64,000 nucleotides of DNA from Triticum aestivum (GCF_018294505.1 NC_057796.1:268328625-268392624); one strand, 5' to 3'. Counted from the first letter of the stretch, positions 1 to 12,242 are shown. Notes: a model not told the origin generated them from the letters alone. Numbers and translations: made by a program.

Positions 1-921
1 TTATGATTAGATCTATGTTTTTATCCAAGAAAGTTATTTGAGTCTTCTTTGATCTCTTATATGCATGATTGCTTATAGCCTCGTATTTCTTCTCTGATAT
101 TTGTTTTTTGGCCAACTTGATCTATTTATCTTGCGATGGGAAGTGGTGCTTTGTAGTGGGTTCGATCTTACGGTGCTTGATCCCAGTGACAGAAGGGGAA
201 CCGACACGTATGTATCGTTGCTACTAAGGATAACAATATGAGATCTATATCTCCACAATATAAAGACGGATCTCGTCTACATCATGTCATCGTTCTTATT
301 GCATTACTCCGTTTTCTCATGAACTTAATACACTAGATGCATGCTGGATAGCGGTCGATGTGTGGAGTAATAGTAGTAGATGCAGGCAGGAGTCCATCTA
401 CTAATCCTGGACGTGATGCCTATATAATGATCATTGCCTGGATATCGTCATGATTATTTGAAGTTCTATCAATTGCCCAATAGTAATTGTTTTCTCACCG
501 TTTGCTATTTTTCTCGAGAGAAGCCACTAGTGAAACCTATGGCCCCCGGGTCTCTTTTCATCATATTTGCCTTTGCGATCTATTTTCTCTTGCATTTATT
601 TTCAGATCTATTAAATCAAAAATACAAAAATACCTTGCTGCAATTTATTTGTTCCGCGATCTATTTATCCTATCTACCACTTTTACCTCACGTTATTTGC
701 CTATCTTGAGGCGCCGTACCCGGAAGGGATTGACAACCCCTTTAACACGTCGGGTTGCAAGTATTTGTTATTTGTGTGCAGGTGCTGTTCACGTGGTGTG
801 AGGAGGTTCTCCTACTGGTTCGATAGCCTTGGTCTCATCACTGAGGGAAATACCTACCGTCGCTATACTGCATCATCCCTTCCTCTTTGGGGAAATACCA
901 ACGTAGTTCTAGCAGACATCA
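1..921 (+). repeat. 5' LTR (3' portion) of the Sabrina-like element
   Basis: This stretch aligns colinearly with 6359-7283 and ends at the same bases. The left 660 bp or so of the LTR lies outside the window. Confidence 0.85.
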
Positions 922-932
922 AAAGGAATATC

Positions 933-950
933 TGGCATCGTTGCTGGGGA
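933..950 (+). promoter_or_regulatory. Primer-binding site of the Sabrina-like element
   Basis: The motif TGGCATCGTTGCTGGGGA lies 11 bases after the LTR end. It resembles the TGGCGCCGTTGCCGGGGA site of Athila-lineage elements, which I associate with a tRNA-Asp primer, with a few changes consistent with decay. Confidence 0.55.
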
Positions 951-1138
951 GGATCTTCGACATCAACCAGGTTCCTAATAACAAGTCTCATCTCCTCGCA
1001 ATTTACATTATTTTCCATTTGCCTCTAGTTTTCCTCTCCCCCACTTCACAAAACATTTGCCGTTTTATTCGCCTTCTTTTTCGTTCGTCGTTTTCTCGCC
1101 AGATCTGTTTTTGAATGCAATCTTGTTGTGTAGTCATC

Positions 1139-3219
1139 ATGACTCAAGAGAACATCAAGTTGTGTGATTTCTCAAATACCTACAACAATGATTTTATTAG
1201 CACTCCGATTGCTCCTCCCGCCACTAGTGCGGAGTCTTGTCATATTAATACTACTTTGCTGAATCTTGTCATGAAAGATCAATTTTTCTGTACTCCTAAT
1301 GAGGATGCCGCATCCCATCTTAACAAATTCATGGAATTATGTGATATGCAAAAGAAAAAAGATGTGGACAATGATGTTGTGAAATTTAAATTATTTCCGT
1401 TTTCTTTGCGAGATCGTGCAAAAATTTGGTTTTCTTCCTTGCCTCGCAATAGTATCAATTCTTGGAACAAGTGTAAAGATGCTTTATCACTAAGCATTTC
1501 CCTCCCGCAAAAAATATTTACCTTAGAACCCAGATCATGTATTTCAAGCAACTTGAACATGAGCATGTTGCACAATCTTGCGAAAGGATGAAATTGATGC
1601 TAAGGAATTGCCCAACTCATGGGTTAAATCTTTGGATGATCATACAAAATTTTTATGCGGGATTGAATTTTGTTTTTTGTAATATTTTAGATTCCATCGC
1701 GGGGGGTACTTTTATGGAAATTACTTTGGGTGAAGCTACTAAATTGCAAGACAATATTATGGCAAATTACTCGCAATGGCATACCGAAAGAGCTCCTACT
1801 AGTAAAAAAGTCAATTCGGTAGAAGAAGTAAATTCTTTAAGTGAAAAGGTTGATGCTCTTATGAAGTTGGTTGCTAATAAAAGTGCTCCCTATTGATTTT
1901 AGTGATGTGCCTTTGTCTACTTTGATTGAGCAAAATAGTGATGCCATAGATGTGAATTTTTTCTCATGAAATAATTTCAACAACAATGCTTATAGAGGTC
2001 ATTTTAATCCCAGACCTTTTCCTAGTAATTCCTCTAATAATTATGGTAATTCCTATGGTAATGCCACCTACAATAATACTAGAAACACCTCTGATCTTGA
2101 GAACATTATTAAAGAATTTATCAATACGCAAAAGGCTTTCAACACTTCGATAGAACAAAAGTTGAATAAAATTGATGATTTGTCTAGAAGTGTTGATAGA
2201 ATTACTCATGATGTAGAAACTCTCAAGATGAAAAATTTTGTGCCTAAAGTTGAAGAATAAATTAAATCTCTTTATGTTTCTATGGATGAAAGTAAGAAAA
2301 GAACCGCTATGCTTAGAGCTAAAAGAGAATTTTTAGAAAAAGCATTTTCTAGTGATTACTATCATAAATGTGATGAAGATTTTAAAGTGATTGGTGTTTT
2401 TTCTTTTGATTCTTTGTTTAGTAAATTTAAAATTGATGAAAAAGGGACTAGAGAAGAGTCAACTTTAGTTAGAAAGCGTCCATATGATTCGGAGGGTCAA
2501 AATCTTGTTGAAAAAGTTGATAAAAGTGGGGTTGAAGAGGTCAAGACTTTAACTAGTGATGTGCCCACTATTTTGGATTACAAAGACTTTAATTATGATA
2601 GTTTCTCTTTGGTTGATTGTATTTCTTTGTTACAATCCATGATAAATTCACCCCATGCTTATGAACAAAATAAAGCTTTTACTAAACATATTGTTGATGC
2701 CATGATGAAAGCTTTTGAAGAGAAGTTGGAATTAGAAGTTTCAATTCCTAGAAAATTGCATGATGAATGAGAACCTACTATCAAAGTCAAGATTAAAGAT
2801 TATGAGTGTTTTGCTTTATGTGACTTGGGTGCTAGTGTTTCTATAATTCCGAAATCTTTATGTGATGTGCTTGGTCTTACCGATGTTGAAGAATGCTCTT
2901 TAAATTTGCACTTAGCGGATTCTACTATTAAAAAGCCTATGGGAAGAATTAATGATGTCTTATTCTTGCAAATAGGAATTATGTGCCCATAGATTTTATT
3001 GTTCTTGATATAGATTGCAATCCGTCTTGTCCAATTATTCTTGGTAAACCGTTTTTTCGTACTATTGGTGCCGTGATAGATATGAAAGAGGGCAATATTA
3101 AATTTCAATTTCCACTAAGGAAGGGAATGGAACACTTCCTTATAACAAGAATTAGGCCATCATATGAATCAATCATGAGGGCATCTTATGGATCTAGAAC
3201 CAAATATGACAACACTTAG
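1139..3219 (+). pseudogene. Broken gag-protease of the Sabrina-like element
   Basis: An ATG at 1139 opens a Gag-like reading frame (MTQENIKLCDFSN...) containing the retrotransposon Gag core, with RAKIWFSSLP and INSWNKCKDAL near residues 95-125. Frameshifts and stops follow near 1537-1590, 1896, 1970 and 2770. From 2771 the translation resembles an Athila aspartic protease region: CDLGASVSIIPKSLCD is the active-site segment (DLGAS in place of DTGAS), and CPIILGKPFFRTIGAVID matches the conserved C-terminal part. Another frame break falls near 2975. No polymerase follows. As a capsid and protease source it is dead. The coding layout fits non-autonomous Athila derivatives that keep only gag and protease sequences. 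Confidence 0.7.
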
Positions 3220-5683
3220 ATCCTACGCGTTATGCCTAGCTAGGGGCATAAAATGATAGCGCTTGTTCGGAGGCAATCCAATGAATAAAATTTATTTTTG
3301 CTTTTTGCTTTCTGTTCTTGAGTGTCAGCACAATTGTGCTACTATTATGATTGTGTTTTTGTGTGTGTTTTAATTAGTGTTTGTGCCAAGCAAGACCTTT
3401 GGGAAGACTTGGGTGAAAGTTTATTTGATCTTGCTGAAAAACAGAAAGTTTTGCGCTCACGAGATTAATTTTCATTTTTGACAAAAGAGTGCTTTTAAGT
3501 TGATTATTTTTTCAGAGGATTAATAGACAAATTCCTCACGTCCACCAATTTATTTCATAATTTTTGGAGTTACAGAAGTATTCAAAATTTTCAGATTGCT
3601 ACAGACTGTTCTATTTTTGATAGATTCTATTTTCTTTGCGTTGTGTGCTTATTTTGATGATTCTATGGTATTTTTTGATGAGTTTTTGCCATAGAAAAGT
3701 TGGAATACAATAGATATAATGCAAAAAATAAGAATAGGTTTGATATAGTACTTACAGTAATGGTTTGGTTTCTTATACTAACGGATCTCACCAAGGTTTT
3801 GTTTGAGTTTTGTGTGATTGAAGTTTTCAAGTTTTGGGTTATCTTATGATGGATGAAGGAATAAGGATAAGCAAAAGGCTAAGCTTGGGATGCCCGAGGC
3901 ACCCCAAGATAATATTCAAAGAATTAGCAAGCAACTAAGCTTGGGGATGCCCCCGAGTGGCATCCCCACTTTCTTCTAACAATCATCGGTATTTTACTTG
4001 AAACTATATTTTTATTTGTCACATGATATGAGTTTTGCTTGGAGCGTCTTGTATGATATGAGTCTTTGCTTGTTTTGCTTTGTGTTTTAAGTGTTGAATC
4101 CTTGCTGGACGCACCTTTTAAGAGAGCCAAAAATTATGCTATGCTTGCTCCTATGCTTCACTTAAATTTTTAGAGCCATGGACTTGCTCTAGTATTTCAC
4201 TTATATCTTTTTGAGCACGGTATGCTTTGTTAATTTTGAGAAATGCTCTCATGCTTCACTTAGATTTATTTGGGAGTTAGTAAATTTTGAAGAAATTTTC
4301 TCTTGCTTCACTTACATTATTTTGAGAGAAATAAAAAAATTATGCTCCTGATCTTCACTTAAAGTTGCTTGAGCTTATCAAAAGCAACATATGAAAATAA
4401 TCCCAAAGTGATAGATATCCAAAGAGGATATAATAAAAACTTTCATGAAGATCATTGGAGAAAATAAACTTGATTCTTAGTAATTGTTTTGAGATATGAC
4501 GATATGATATGTGAGTCATGTTGATGAGTAATTGTGATTTACTAAGAATATTGATGTTAAGGTTTTTGATTCCCTATGCAAGCACGAAAGTCAATAGTTA
4601 TGCAATGAAATTTATATCCTACTTATGGTGCATTATTCGGTGTTACTTATGCTTAATGCTTGGGTACGAGATTTTTTGCTTTTTGGTTGGTCGCTTCTCA
4701 ATCTTTTTGCTAGCCTTCATTTTGCACTAAGTATGATCAGTACTTGTGCATCCAAAACCCTTTAACCCAGTTTTGCCATATGAGTCAACTATACCTACCT
4801 ATATGCGGTATTTCCATGCCGTTCTAAGCAAATTTGCATGTGCCATTTCTAATGTTCAAAATAAATTTCTCTTTTGTGTGCTTTACTACTCGCGAGGCGG
4901 TACAGGGTAGCCAATATTTTCCATGCTAGATGTGTTATTCTCACGATGAGTGTTTATTCACTTGTCATTGCACGAGAGTGCGGCAAAGGTACTAGGGATG
5001 CCCAGTCCCGAAATGAATAAATGAATTTACTTTATGTTGTCAAATAATAAATTCTTGGAAAGTGTTGGTATGGAGGGACCCGTGGATATGGTTAGCCATG
5101 GAAAGTGAAAGTTATGGTGAAAAAATGAATAAACTTTATTTTCTATTTGGGAATCGCCTATGATGTATCTAGCATGGAAAGTGTTGGGATGCTCCAAGTC
5201 GTTTTCGTTGGTAGGAAAAGTATGCCTCTCAAAAATAATTTTTATCTCTCAATTTAAGATTTGAGCTCTGGCACCTCTACAAATCACTACTTCCCTCCGC
5301 GAAGGGCCTTTCTTATACTTACGCAATTTTTATTTTGAATTTGAGTCTCCACCTTCTCTTATAAAGCACCAACTAAGGGGCACTGTGATCGTATTTGAGC
5401 ATTGGGTGTAGCTAATTCGAGTGTGTTTCAGGAAAGGATCAATGATTGAGCATGATGGGCTAGGGATAACTTGCTTTAGTGTTGATATTTTGAAAGACAT
5501 GGTTGCTTGTTGGTATGCTTGAGTATTAAAGTCTTCATGTCAAAACTAGACTATTGCTTTGAATCATATAAAAGTCCATATGTCCATGCTATAAAGAAAA
5601 GAAATGTGATGAACATGTTAGGCAGCATTCCACATCAAAAATCCTGTTTTTATCATTTGCCTACTCGAGGACGAGCAGGAATT
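3220..5683 (+). other. Non-coding interior of the Sabrina-like element
   Basis: This 2.46-kb AT-rich stretch has only short open frames with no recognisable domain. It occupies the place where a complete Athila element would carry polymerase and envelope-like genes. It contains two adjacent hairpins near 3884-3967. Confidence 0.6.
3884..3967 (+). other. Pair of hairpins with a polypurine-tract-like stem
   Basis: At 3884-3908 an 11-bp inverted repeat (10 of 11 paired) encloses CGA. At 3943-3967 GGGGATGCC and GGCATCCCC form a perfect 9-bp stem around seven bases. The second hairpin carries AAGCTTGGGGATGC (3937-3950), which is identical to the tract directly before the 3' LTR. Confidence 0.6.
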
Positions 5684-5697
5684 AAGCTTGGGGATGC
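5684..5697 (+). promoter_or_regulatory. Polypurine tract of the Sabrina-like element
   Basis: The purine-rich AAGCTTGGGGATGC immediately precedes the 3' LTR start TGATACG at 5698, the position expected for plus-strand priming. Confidence 0.6.
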
Positions 5698-7283
5698 TGA
5701 TACGTCTCCAACGTATCTATAATTTTTGATTGTTCCATGCTGTTATATTACCATTCTTGGATGTTTTACAATCATTTATAGTCATTTTATATCATTTTTT
5801 GGGTACTAACCTATTGACATAGTGCCCAGTGCCAGTTGCTGTTTTCTGCATATTTTTACATCGCAGGAAATCAATATCAAACGGAGTCCGCAACGAAACT
5901 CCAGGAGGATTTTTTTGGGCCAGAAGAAAGCCAATGGGCCAAGGAAGCACCTGGGGGGCTGCTCAAGGGGAGCAGCACCCACCAGGGCGCGCCAGGAGGC
6001 CCACGCGCGCCCAGGTGGGTGCTGCCCACCTCGGGTGCCCCCTGAACCGCCTCTTCACTCTATAAATACCACAATATTCCAGAAACCCTAGGGGAGTCGA
6101 CGAAATATTGATCCAGCCGCCGCAGAGTCCAGAACCACCAGATCCAATCTAGACACCGTCATGGAGGGGGTCACCACTTCCATTGGTGCCTCTCCTATGA
6201 TGCGTGAGTAGTTCTTTGTAGACCCACATGTCTGTAGTTAGTAGCTAGATGGCTTCCTCTCTATCTCTCCCTTAATTATTAATACAATGGTCTCTTGGAG
6301 ATCCATATGATGTAAGTCTTTTTGCGGTGTGTTTGTTGGGATCCGATGAACTTTGAGGTTATGATCAGATCTATGTTTTATCTAAGAAAGTTATTTGAGT
6401 CTTCTTTGATCCCATATATGCATGATTGGTTATAGCCGCGTATTTCTTCTCTGATATTTGGGTTTTGTTTGGCCAACTTGATCTATTTATCTTGCAACGG
6501 GAGGAGGTGCTTTGTAGTGGGTTCGATCTTACGGTGCTTGATCCCAGTGACAGAAGGGGAACCGACACGTATGTATCGTTGCTACTAAGGATAACAAGAT
6601 GAGATCTATATCTCCGCAATAGATAAACGGATCTCGTCTACATCATATCATCGTTCTTATTGCATTACTCCATTTTCTCATGAACTTAATACACTAGATG
6701 CATGCTGGATAGCGGTCGATGTGTGGAGTAATAGTAGTAGATGCAGGCAGGAGTCCGTCTACTAATCTTGGACGTGATGCCTATATAATGATCATTGCCT
6801 AGATATCATCATGATTATTTGAAGTTCTATCAATTGCCCAACAGTAATTATTTTCCCATTGTTTGCTATTTTTCTTGAGAGAAGCCACTAGTGAAACCTA
6901 CGCGGCCCGGGTCTCTTTTCATCATATTTGCCTTTGCGATTTATTTTCTCTTGCATTTATTTTCAGATATATTAAACCAAAAAATACAAAAATACCTTGC
7001 TACAATTTATTTGTTCCGTGATCTATTTATCCTATCTACCACTTTTACCTCACGTTATTTGCCTATCTTGAGGCGCCGTACCCGAAAGGGATTGACAACC
7101 CCTTTAACACGTCGGGTTGCGAGTATTTGTTATTTGTGTGGAGGGGCAGTTTACATGGTGTGAGGAGGTTCTCCTACTGGTTCGATAACCTTGGTCTCAT
7201 CACTGAGGGAAATACCTACCGTCTCTATACTGCATCATCCCTTCCTCTTTGGGGAAATACCGACGTAGTTCTAGCAGACATCA
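5698..7283 (+). repeat. 3' LTR of the Sabrina-like element
   Basis: A complete LTR of 1586 bp begins TGATACGTCTCC and ends GACATCA. CTATAAATA near 6060 is a plausible TATA box. The base after the LTR starts unrelated GC-rich sequence, so the boundary is sharp. Confidence 0.8.
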
Positions 7284-7640
7284 ATGAATCGGTGAGGGGC
7301 GAGTAGGGGCGATAGGAGGAGGGCATGGGGAAAGCCATTGACGGCGGCGAGCTCCACCAGAGGTATGTGGTGGCAGCGATCCGGAAGGGAGGAGGCGAGC
7401 TCTCACTCTCGCTCGATCTGGAAGGGCTCGATGGGATCGATGGATGGATGTGGGAAAGAAAGGAGGCGAGGGGGTGGACGGAAAATGACCGAGCTAGGGT
7501 TGGTGTGGAAGGGTTGAGGACAACCGTCGGATCCGCAAGCATCCGACGGTGTTTGATGCACGATCCGCTTGAGACTTCCACTGACCAATCAGAATGCAGT
7601 ACACGCTTACAACGTTATGACCATCTAAATTGGTCGTAGT
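7284..7640. other. GC-rich transposon-derived sequence, possibly CACTA (Jorge-like) interior
   Basis: A short GC-rich stretch holds small overlapping open frames with no recognisable domain. Towards its end the phrase TTATGACCATCTAAATTGG resembles the 'tgaccat ... attggtc' motifs I associate with Jorge-type CACTA elements in wheat. No terminal repeat is visible, so this is a weak assignment. Confidence 0.3.
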
Positions 7641-10365
7641 TGACTAAAAATAACGTGTTAAAATTATCTCAGCTATTTTATGACTTGAGAAATTAAAAAA
7701 ATTAAAAACCTTCTCATTGTGTCACCAAATGTAAACTATTGTTAAGGAAAAATAACAAACATGGAATAAGACAAATATCTTTAAAAAGGCGTAGTGAGAA
7801 ATGAGTTTTTTGGAGAAAAAAAGCATTTTCCATTTTTCGAGTGCACAAAATGATTTTTTTTATGAAGGATCTGCAAAATATTTGTTGCAAAATTGGACCA
7901 AACCATTTTTGTAAAATAATATGCCATATTTAATGCACAATTGACCAAATAGTTGGGTGTCAAAAGTTTTGATCCACCTCTCGTGAAAAAGACAAATTTC
8001 CGCCGATTCAGCAGAAAGCGGGTCAAATTTGAACTGCAGCTGCCTTATAGTTTGCTCTTTATTTATTTTCCAAAAATCATTTCTTGGTACATAAGTATCT
8101 ATTTAATCAGAGAAACACCAAAAAAAATCCAAGATTCAACCACTAGCTAGGAACGGTCATTCCCGCTGTTTTGACCGCATTTTCAAACGGGCATAAAAAA
8201 TTCAAAAAGTTCAAAAATTGGAAAAGCTTCGCATTGTGTCATTATTTGTGACCAAGTTACCAGGAAAAACAATAAACTTATAATACAGTAATTATATTAA
8301 AAAATGTTCTCAGAAATGAGCTATCATGTGTGAAGATTCATGGCTTTCAACCCAAATGATCAATCTTATGGTAGCATTCATGGCATAGTTTGTTTAAATG
8401 ATATCGTATTGTGCAAAAGGGTGGATATTGGAATGGCAGACAATGTTTCCTAAGGAATTTTTCATTTTCTTTGGACGAAAAATACATTTTCCATTTTTTG
8501 AGTGCTCAAAATGAGTTTTTTTGTGAAGGACCTACCATATATTTGTAGAAATATTGGACCAGGTCATTTTTCTGAAATACTAGGCCATATTTAATGCATA
8601 ATTGACCAAATGGTTGAGTGTCAAAAGCTTTGATCAACCTCTCGTGGAAAACACAAATTTCTGTCGATTTAGCACGAAGCGGGTCAAATTTAAACTGCAG
8701 CTGCCTCATAGTTTGCTCTTTATTTTTCCCCAAAATCAATTCTAGGTACATAAGTATCTATTTAATTAGAGAAACATCAAAAGTATTCCAAGATTCACCC
8801 ACTAGCTAGCAACGGTCATGCCCGCCGTTTTGACCGCATTTTGAAACGGGCATGAAAAATTCAAAAAATATCAAAAAATTGGAAAACCTTCGCATTGTGT
8901 CATTATATGTGTCCAAGTTACCAGGATAAATAATAAACTTGTAATACGGCAATTATTTAAAAAAAAAGTGTTCGCATAAACTAGCTATCATGTGTGGAGA
9001 TCAATGGCTTTCAAGCCAAATGATCAATCTTATGGCCACATTCATGGCATAGTTTTTTCAAATGATCTCATATTATGCAAAAGGGTGCATATTGGAATGG
9101 CAAACAATGTTGCCTAAGGAAGTTTTCATTTTCTTTGGACGAAAAAATCATTTCCCATTTTTCGAGCACCCAAAATGAGTTTTTTTGTGAAGAACCTACC
9201 AAATAATTGTTGCAAAAATGGACCAAATCAAATTTATAAAATACTAGGCCATATTTAATGAACAATTGACCAAATGGGTGGGTGTCAAAAGCATTGATCC
9301 ACCTCTCATGAAAATGACAAATTTCCGTCGATTCAGTAGGAAGCGGGTCAAATTTGAACTACAGCTGCCTCAGAGTTTGCTCTTTATTTTTTCCAAAAAT
9401 CATTTCTAGGTACATAAGTATATATTTAAGAAGTGAAACATCAAAAGTTTTTCAAGATTCACCCACTAGCTAGCAACGGTCATGCCCGCCATTTTGACCG
9501 CATTTTGAAACGGGCATGAAAAATTCAAAAAATATCAAAAAATTGGAAAACCTTCGCATTGTGTCATTATATGTGGCCAAGTTACCAGGAAAAATAATAA
9601 ACTTGTAATACCGTAATTATTTTAAAAAAGTGTTCTCAGAAACTAGCTATCATGTGTGGAGATCAATGGCTTTCAAGCCAAATGATCAATCTTATGGCCG
9701 CATTCATGTCATAGTTTGTTCAAATGATCTCATATTGTGCACAAGGGTGCATATTGGAATGGCAAACAATGTTGCCTAAGGAAGTTTTCATTTTCTTTGG
9801 ACGAAAAAATCATTTTCCATTTTTTGAGCGCCCAAAATGAGTTTTTTTGTGGAGAACCTACCAAATAATTGTTGCAAAATTGGACCAAATCAAATTTCTA
9901 AAATACTAGGCCATATTTAATGCACAATTGACCAAATGGTTGGGTGACAAAAGCTTTTATCCACCTCTCGTGAAAAAGACAAATTTCTGCCGATTTAGTA
10001 GGAAACGGGTCAAATTTGAACTGCAGCTGCCTCATAGTTTGCTCTTTATTTTCCCAAAAAGTATTTTTAGGTAATTAAGTATCTATTTAATCATAGAAAC
10101 ACCAAAAAAATTCCAAGATTCAAGCACTAGCTAGGAACAGTCATTCCCGCCGTTTTGACCGCATTTTGAAACGGACATGAAAAATTCAAAAAAAAATCAA
10201 AAAGTTGGAAAACCTTTGCATTGTGTCATTATATGTGGCCAAGTTACCAGGATAAATAATAAACTTGTAATACGATGAATATTTAAAAAAAATGTTCTCA
10301 GAAACGACCTATCATGTGTGGAGATCAACGACTTTCAAGACAAATGATCAATCTTATGGCCACAT
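7640..10365. repeat. Tandem array of about 662-bp units
   Basis: Recognisable anchors recur at constant spacing. The GATCCACCTC-type motif appears near 7971, 8632, 9296 and 9958, and the CATTGTGTCATTA motif near 8235, 8894, 9557 and 10219. Four units plus a diverged, internally deleted first unit are present. Each unit carries the same AT-rich core with TTTTGACCGCATTTTGAAAC and TGATCAATCTTATGG. None contains a conserved reading frame. Such arrays occur inside CACTA and Helitron elements; I cannot tell which applies. Confidence 0.8.
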
Positions 10366-10797
10366 TTCGCAATTTGCATCTAGCATTGGTTTGGATATGT
10401 GGTCCATGTGCTTCTGCTGATGCACGCATGGCGCAACCTCCACCTGTCCTCTATTACTCTCCTCACCGCAGTGAACACCATCATTGTCCATGAAACTATA
10501 AGTTAGTATAGCGAGGTGCTCGTGGAAATGACATGCTAAAGTGCGATGACCAAACTCATCACCATGGAATTGACCACATTCATCTTGAATTGGTTGACAA
10601 TGTGACAAAGGGAGGGGCTGGCAAAAAGAGTGTGTTAAAGTGTGATGACCAAGCTCACCTTGAAATTGATCATAGTTGTCGTTAATTGGTGGATGACTGA
10701 CAACCATGGCGATGGTGATGAAGAGGAGAAGTGACAATATGGATGGGCTACTACGCGCATATAAGGATTTGTTTTCCCCGTTGCAATGTACGGGCAT
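10354..10797 (-). pseudogene. Gene-like ORF with signal-peptide-like segment, rich in His and Cys (captured fragment?)
   Basis: The minus strand reads 147 codons. After about 14 residues comes a hydrophobic stretch (SPSILSLLLFITIAMVV) followed by SHPP, which looks like a secretion signal with a cleavage region. The remainder is rich in His, Cys and Gln and contains two imperfect repeats (FQGELGHHTLTHSF and FHGDEFGHRTLACHFH). The nominal start codon lies within the presumed Helitron 3' hairpin, so the N-terminus is probably not native. A closer ATG near 10764 is one base out of frame, which would suit a captured and frameshifted gene. I do not recognise the family. The C-terminal end abuts the tandem array. 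Expression is unknown. Confidence 0.4.
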
Positions 10798-10806
10798 ATG
10801 TGCTAG
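10776..10806 (+). mobile_element. Helitron-type 3' terminus
   Basis: CCCGT and ACGGG form a short hairpin (about 10777-10793), and after a short spacer the sequence ends CTAG followed by T at 10807. Helitrons end in CTRR preceded by a hairpin and insert between A and T, and grass Helitrons often have this CCCGT...ACGGG stem. The 5' terminus is not visible and may lie beyond the Sabrina-like element. Confidence 0.55.
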
Positions 10807-10807
10807 T

Positions 10808-11468
10808 AATACTAAAGCACAGATTGAGTATGCGGGTTCACCGTCGCCGACTTTTTACACAAAGGTACCTGTGGTTTTTAGGAATTAAACCCGTAGTTCA
10901 TAATTAATCTACTACGGAAAAGAAAGAAAATAAAGGTTCGCTGGAAAAACAAAGAAAAAAAGGTTCGCTGGAAAAAAAAGGCCCGTACGCATCTGCCTCC
11001 TCGACCCCCCATCTGTGCCCAGTCGAGCCATCCTCATGCCGCCGCCTCCACACCTCCGCCAGCTCGCCCCGTGGCTGCCGCACCTCCACCAGCTCGCCGC
11101 CATGGCCACACCTCCGCCATCTCACCTCCTCCTCCCCCACTCCATGTCTGCCTCCTTATCCCCTCCTTGTCTGCTTCCTTATCCTACCCCGCAACCGCAA
11201 GCGTCTCAATGCCGGTGGTGGTGGAGCTGCGGTGTATGATGGCCGTGTGGCTGAACGCCCGCCCACCCCAACCCCGCGGATAGAGACGGTGGTGCAAGCA
11301 ATGGTGTTGATCCAGTAATCCCCAAGCCCCCAACCTTGCTTTTACCAAATCGGTTCCTCCCTCCACTTCTCCTCCCAGTCTGATCCAAGACGACCGCATA
11401 TTGCTGGCTTCCCACGTGCAAGGTCCTGGCGGCGGATTCGGGCACATTTCGGAAGCGCAAGTAGGAGG
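10808..11468. other. Unassigned GC-rich spacer
   Basis: The first half contains two direct copies of AAAGGTTCGCTGGAAAA (near 10932 and 10958). The second half is CCxCCG-rich with short open frames on both strands and no recognised domain. I see no element boundary in it. Confidence 0.4.
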
Positions 11469-11822
11469 TGTTAGGTTGATCTCCTCCGTGTGGGCCCAAC
11501 AGCCCACTGGGCCCTTAGATCCGTGCCCTGTTCGGGGGCGCCCAACCCTCATATGGTTGTTGGGCTCCTGTAGCCTGCGCATATATAAATAGAGGCGGGG
11601 GCCGGGGCACAACTGACGAAGTTCACCATTGCCACAAACCCCACCAAAATCCCCTACCGATCTAGGGTTAGCGCGGTGCTCACGGGAAGCACACCACCGC
11701 TGCCATCTTCCTGTCATCGCCATCGTGACCATCTCACCACGATGGCCTCTGGCTCGAGTTCATCAACCCAAGGAGAAGGTAGGTTTACCGGATCTGATCT
11801 AGGCTAGCGATCCAAGAGTCTA
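11469..11822 (+). repeat. 5' LTR of the Copia fragment
   Basis: The LTR starts TGTTAGG and is followed within a few bases by a primer-binding site. It contains TATATAAATAGAGG near 11581 as a good TATA box and, further on, an in-frame ATG at 11742. There is no second LTR in the window, so the ends are set by terminal motifs and the neighbouring primer site. Confidence 0.65.
11581..11592 (+). promoter_or_regulatory. TATA box of the Copia LTR
   Basis: The motif ATATATAAATAG is followed by a GC-rich stretch, placing transcription start near 11615, upstream of the ATG at 11742. Confidence 0.6.
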
Positions 11823-11826
11823 TGAA

Positions 11827-11838
11827 TGGTATCAGACA
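11827..11838 (+). promoter_or_regulatory. Primer-binding site of the Copia fragment
   Basis: TGGTATCAGACA resembles the TGGTATCAGAGC complement of the initiator methionine tRNA used by many plant Copia elements. Confidence 0.65.
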
Positions 11839-12205
11839 TGCTAGGATCTAGATTATTTTCGGTACAAAGTATACACAGAGAATGAAAGATCCCTCCCCCC
11901 CAAAGAACCGTAGCAGGGTAGAGAAAAGCAAACAAAAAAACCCCCAAAAGTTCACCGGAGTATGGCCTCGGGCCTCACCGGCAAAGAGCGTCGCCGCAAG
12001 GCTGCGCCATCCCTCTCGATTCAGATGCGTATCGGCAAGACGAGGCATCCGAAAGAAGGACACCACCCTGCAAAGGGCAAAGGGGGCACCGCAGCCACGT
12101 TGTTTGACGGCGGCGCGCTTCCGCTAAGGGACCGGCGAAGGGGAGGCAACGACGTCACGGATCATCATCGTCCATCAGGCGCAGAGGAGAAGAGGAGGCT
12201 CTCCC

Positions 12206-12209
<4 letters not shown>

Positions 12210-12239
<30 letters not shown>
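12210..12239. repeat. (TC)n microsatellite
   Basis: An uninterrupted run of about 15 TC dinucleotides lies in the leader of the Copia fragment. Confidence 0.95.

Positions 12240-12242
<3 letters not shown>

Larger units (their letters stand above)
1..7283 (+). mobile_element. Sabrina-like non-autonomous Gypsy/Athila retrotransposon, left end outside window
   Basis: The sequence 1-921 is repeated at 6359-7283, and the later copy is a full 1586-bp LTR beginning TGATACG and ending ATCA. Between them lie a primer-binding site, a broken gag with an Athila-type protease remnant, about 2.5 kb without coding potential, and a purine-rich tract abutting the 3' LTR. I see no reverse transcriptase, RNase H or integrase, so the element would depend on proteins supplied in trans. 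The deduced full length near 7.9 kb and LTR length fit what I know of Sabrina in wheat and barley; the family name is recognition, not a search result. The LTRs differ by several percent by eye, so the insertion is not recent. Confidence 0.75.

Noticed and set aside
11184..11732. A 182-codon minus-strand frame near the Copia LTR
   Set aside because: It spans the boundary between GC-rich spacer and LTR and shows no conserved domain.
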